Origin: Planctomycetaceae bacterium
GTDB lineage: Bacteria > Planctomycetota > Planctomycetia > Planctomycetales > Planctomycetaceae
DNA: 8,102 nt
Direction: 5' to 3'
Assembly: GCA_003445035.1 (NCBI GenBank)
Contig: DLVV01000444.1
Location: 1 to 8,102 of the forward strand
Shown here: piece by piece, positions 6,527 through 8,102 of the stretch
Layout: each line of letters begins with the position of its first letter
Position numbering within the stretch: the stretch's first letter is position 1
Notes under the pieces: generated by a model
The model's database searches: none
Told to the model about the DNA's origin: nothing
What the model saw: only the letters and a program-made list of their open reading frames with translations
Made by a program: the position numbers and the translations under genes

Positions 6527-7363
6527 ATGGTTGATCACCCAGAGACAAATGACCGGCGCGGGTTTCTCAAGGAGGTGACGGCGGCCGTGGCCGTTGGAAC
6601 GGCAGCCGCCTCGTCCCAGGCCGATGCGGAGCCGCCTCCGGTCCGCAGCGACAAGTTCCAGCCCGAGTCCTTCTGGGCGGATCGCATTGAACCGCCCGAT
6701 GATGGCAAGAAGCTGGGCTGGTTCATCGACACCCGTCGCTGTTTCGGGTGCCACGGATGCGAGGTCAGCTGCAAGTCCGAGAACGACGTGCCGCTGGGAA
6801 ATTTCATCCGGCAGACGTTCTACCAGGACGAGGGAGAGTATCCGACGGTGGCGCGGATGTTCATGCCGATGGCGTGCCAGCACTGCGAGGACGCCCCCTG
6901 CATCAAGGCCTGTCCATGCGGGGCGCTGCACAAGGAGGGCGGTGGAACGGTAGCGATCGACTACAACATCTGCTGCGGACACGGAACCTGTGTCGACGTC
7001 TGCCCCTACGGGGCGATCTACATGGACCCGGTCGCCAAGCAGGCGGTCAAGTGCCACAACTGCTACCACCGCACGGAACTGGGAATGGAACCGGCCTGTG
7101 TGCCAACCTGCCCGTCCGAGGCGATTCACTTCGGTGATCTGAATGATCCCGAATCTGAGATCAACCAGGCGATGAATGAGGTCCGCGAAGCGGACGTCGA
7201 GTTGACCCAGCTTCGCCCCGAGAAACAGACCCGGCCACGCATGTGGTTTGCCGGCCCGGCTGTCGAAGTGATCGAGGAGCGGATTCCCCGGGAGGGCGAA
7301 TCCTACTCGCCGGATGCCTACAGCATCTTCAACTGGAAGGGTGACAGCGGGGTGTCCTCGTGA
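6527..7363 (+). CDS. four-cluster ferredoxin-type subunit of a molybdoenzyme
   Basis: A 278-residue electron-transfer subunit of the DmsB/PsrB/TtrB type. The start is fixed: an in-frame TAA at 6515-6517 leaves ATG 6527 as the only start before the Tat motif DRRGFLK (9-15). The signal ends near ADA (32-34). Cluster motifs are C72-C75-C78-C82, C117-C120-C125-C129, C149-H152-C155-C159 and C176-C179-C191-C195. In the third motif the usual second Cys is His152, the place where NarH has Trp and binds a [3Fe-4S] cluster; a spare C150 lies beside C149. The protein should pass electrons between the catalytic subunit encoded next and a membrane or soluble partner. Its stop overlaps the next start by four bases, so the two subunits are very likely made together. 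The C-terminal tail (about 205-278) is longer than the cluster core and unassigned. No normally spaced ribosome-binding site precedes it. Confidence 0.9.
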   Translation: MVDHPETNDRRGFLKEVTAAVAVGTAAASSQADAEPPPVRSDKFQPESFWADRIEPPDDGKKLGWFIDTRRCFGCHGCEVSCKSENDVPLGNFIRQTFYQDEGEYPTVARMFMPMACQHCEDAPCIKACPCGALHKEGGGTVAIDYNICCGHGTCVDVCPYGAIYMDPVAKQAVKCHNCYHRTELGMEPACVPTCPSEAIHFGDLNDPESEINQAMNEVREADVELTQLRPEKQTRPRMWFAGPAVEVIEERIPREGESYSPDAYSIFNWKGDSGVSS

Positions 7364-8102
7364 ACGCCCGCACCTCCTCTCGCCGCCGATTTCTCTCGCT
7401 GGGTCTTTCGGCCGGTGCCGCTTTTGCCGGCGGGCTGGCCGGGTGTGGTGATTCTGAGGAGAAACCCTCGGCCGGAGAGTCCACGGCGAACGAGGATGCT
7501 GCCGGTCGGCTGCCTCAAGGGGTCGATCTGGAGAAGTGGAACAGGATCAAGGGCACGCCTTACAGGCTGGGGTCGTTCGGAACGATGCCCGGTGTCTGTC
7601 AACTTCCCGGTCCCCAGGCGAAGAGGAACTGGCCGGACCGCAACAAGTACCGGGATGTCGAGAAGATTCCGGGAATGTGCCAGTTGTGCAGCACCGTCTG
7701 CGGGATCATCGGCTACGTGAAGGACGGCCGGTTGATCAAGGTCGAGGGAAACCCGAACGATCCGAACAGCCGAGGTCACCTGTGTGCGCGGGGACAGGCC
7801 GCGCTCAATCACCTCTACCATCCCGAGCGGTTGCTCTATCCGCTGAAACGGGTCGGGGCCCGGGGCGAAGGAAAGTGGAAACGGATCAGCTGGGATGATG
7901 CTCTCGACGAGATCGCCGAGAAGTTGAAGGCCGTTCGCGACGGAGGGCATCCCGAGGAGTTCGCGTTTCACCAGGGACGGCAGCGAAGCAAGGACGCGCT
8001 GAAGCGGTTCCTCAACGCTTACGGCACCGGAACCCAGCTCAGTCACCGTTCGCTGTGCTCGGGAAACCGGCGGGCCGCCAACCTGACCTATCTCTGGGAA
8101 AG
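7360..8102 (+). CDS. molybdopterin oxidoreductase catalytic subunit, 3' end missing
   Basis: The frame is open from GTG 7360 to the window end, giving 247 residues of a protein that is usually 700-1000 long. The GTG overlaps the previous TGA by four bases, and a GGGG run sits seven bases upstream. An in-frame TGA at 7342-7344 leaves no earlier start before the Tat motif. Residues 7-12 (SRRRFL) are twin-arginine, and LAGC (26-29) is a lipobox, so it looks like a Tat lipoprotein. An acidic, Ser/Gly-rich linker (about 30-50) follows. The [4Fe-4S] motif C107-C110-C114-C142 with CARG after it is typical of DMSO-reductase-superfamily proteins, and GRLIKVEGNPNDPNSRG (123-139) is the expected stretch between. 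HRSLCSGN (229-236) offers C233 as a candidate molybdenum ligand, as in polysulfide/thiosulfate-type members. Sulfur or arsenic oxyanion chemistry is plausible; the substrate cannot be read from this part. Confidence 0.88.
   Translation, partial: MNARTSSRRRFLSLGLSAGAAFAGGLAGCGDSEEKPSAGESTANEDAAGRLPQGVDLEKWNRIKGTPYRLGSFGTMPGVCQLPGPQAKRNWPDRNKYRDVEKIPGMCQLCSTVCGIIGYVKDGRLIKVEGNPNDPNSRGHLCARGQAALNHLYHPERLLYPLKRVGARGEGKWKRISWDDALDEIAEKLKAVRDGGHPEEFAFHQGRQRSKDALKRFLNAYGTGTQLSHRSLCSGNRRAANLTYLWE

Overview
The window is GC-rich, densely coding bacterial DNA. The gene mix suggests a planctomycete or a close relative: a GH32/43-like propeller protein, a secreted PQQ-like propeller protein, a Tat-exported Gfo/Idh/MocA-fold protein and several Tat-exported redox enzymes. 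This assignment rests on gene content only. No rRNA, tRNA, CRISPR array or mobile element was seen. No stretch longer than 300 bases lacks a gene.

Left part (1-3968, + strand): a five-bladed-propeller protein related to glycoside hydrolases, cut by the window edge, is followed by a gap of 104 bases with a weak terminator-like hairpin. Next comes a secreted PQQ-like beta-propeller protein with a GTG start and a clear Shine-Dalgarno. It is directly coupled (TGATG overlap) to a zinc-dependent medium-chain dehydrogenase. The set looks like carbohydrate or alcohol metabolism, but no substrate can be assigned.

Middle (3965-5095, - strand): a Tat-signal Gfo/Idh/MocA-fold protein runs tail-to-tail into the dehydrogenase, and the two stop codons share the palindrome CTAG. 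It lacks the usual Gly-rich nucleotide-binding motif, and its active-site EKP motif reads NRP. It may therefore not be an ordinary NAD(P)-dependent sugar dehydrogenase.

Right part (5215-8102, + strand): a divergently transcribed run of three molybdoenzyme genes. They are a sulfite-oxidase-fold molybdenum protein, a four-cluster ferredoxin-type subunit, and the N-terminal third of a DMSO-reductase-superfamily catalytic subunit that runs off the end. All three have twin-arginine signals, and the last also has a lipobox. They probably form a periplasmic electron-transfer module, perhaps for sulfur compounds, though the substrate is inference.

Two details stand out. A perfect 7-bp inverted repeat lies between 6505 and 6525, directly before the ATG of the iron-sulfur subunit. 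It contains the only Shine-Dalgarno-like sequence and a -10-like TAATAT. In the third cluster motif of that subunit a Cys is replaced by His, at the position where NarH has Trp.
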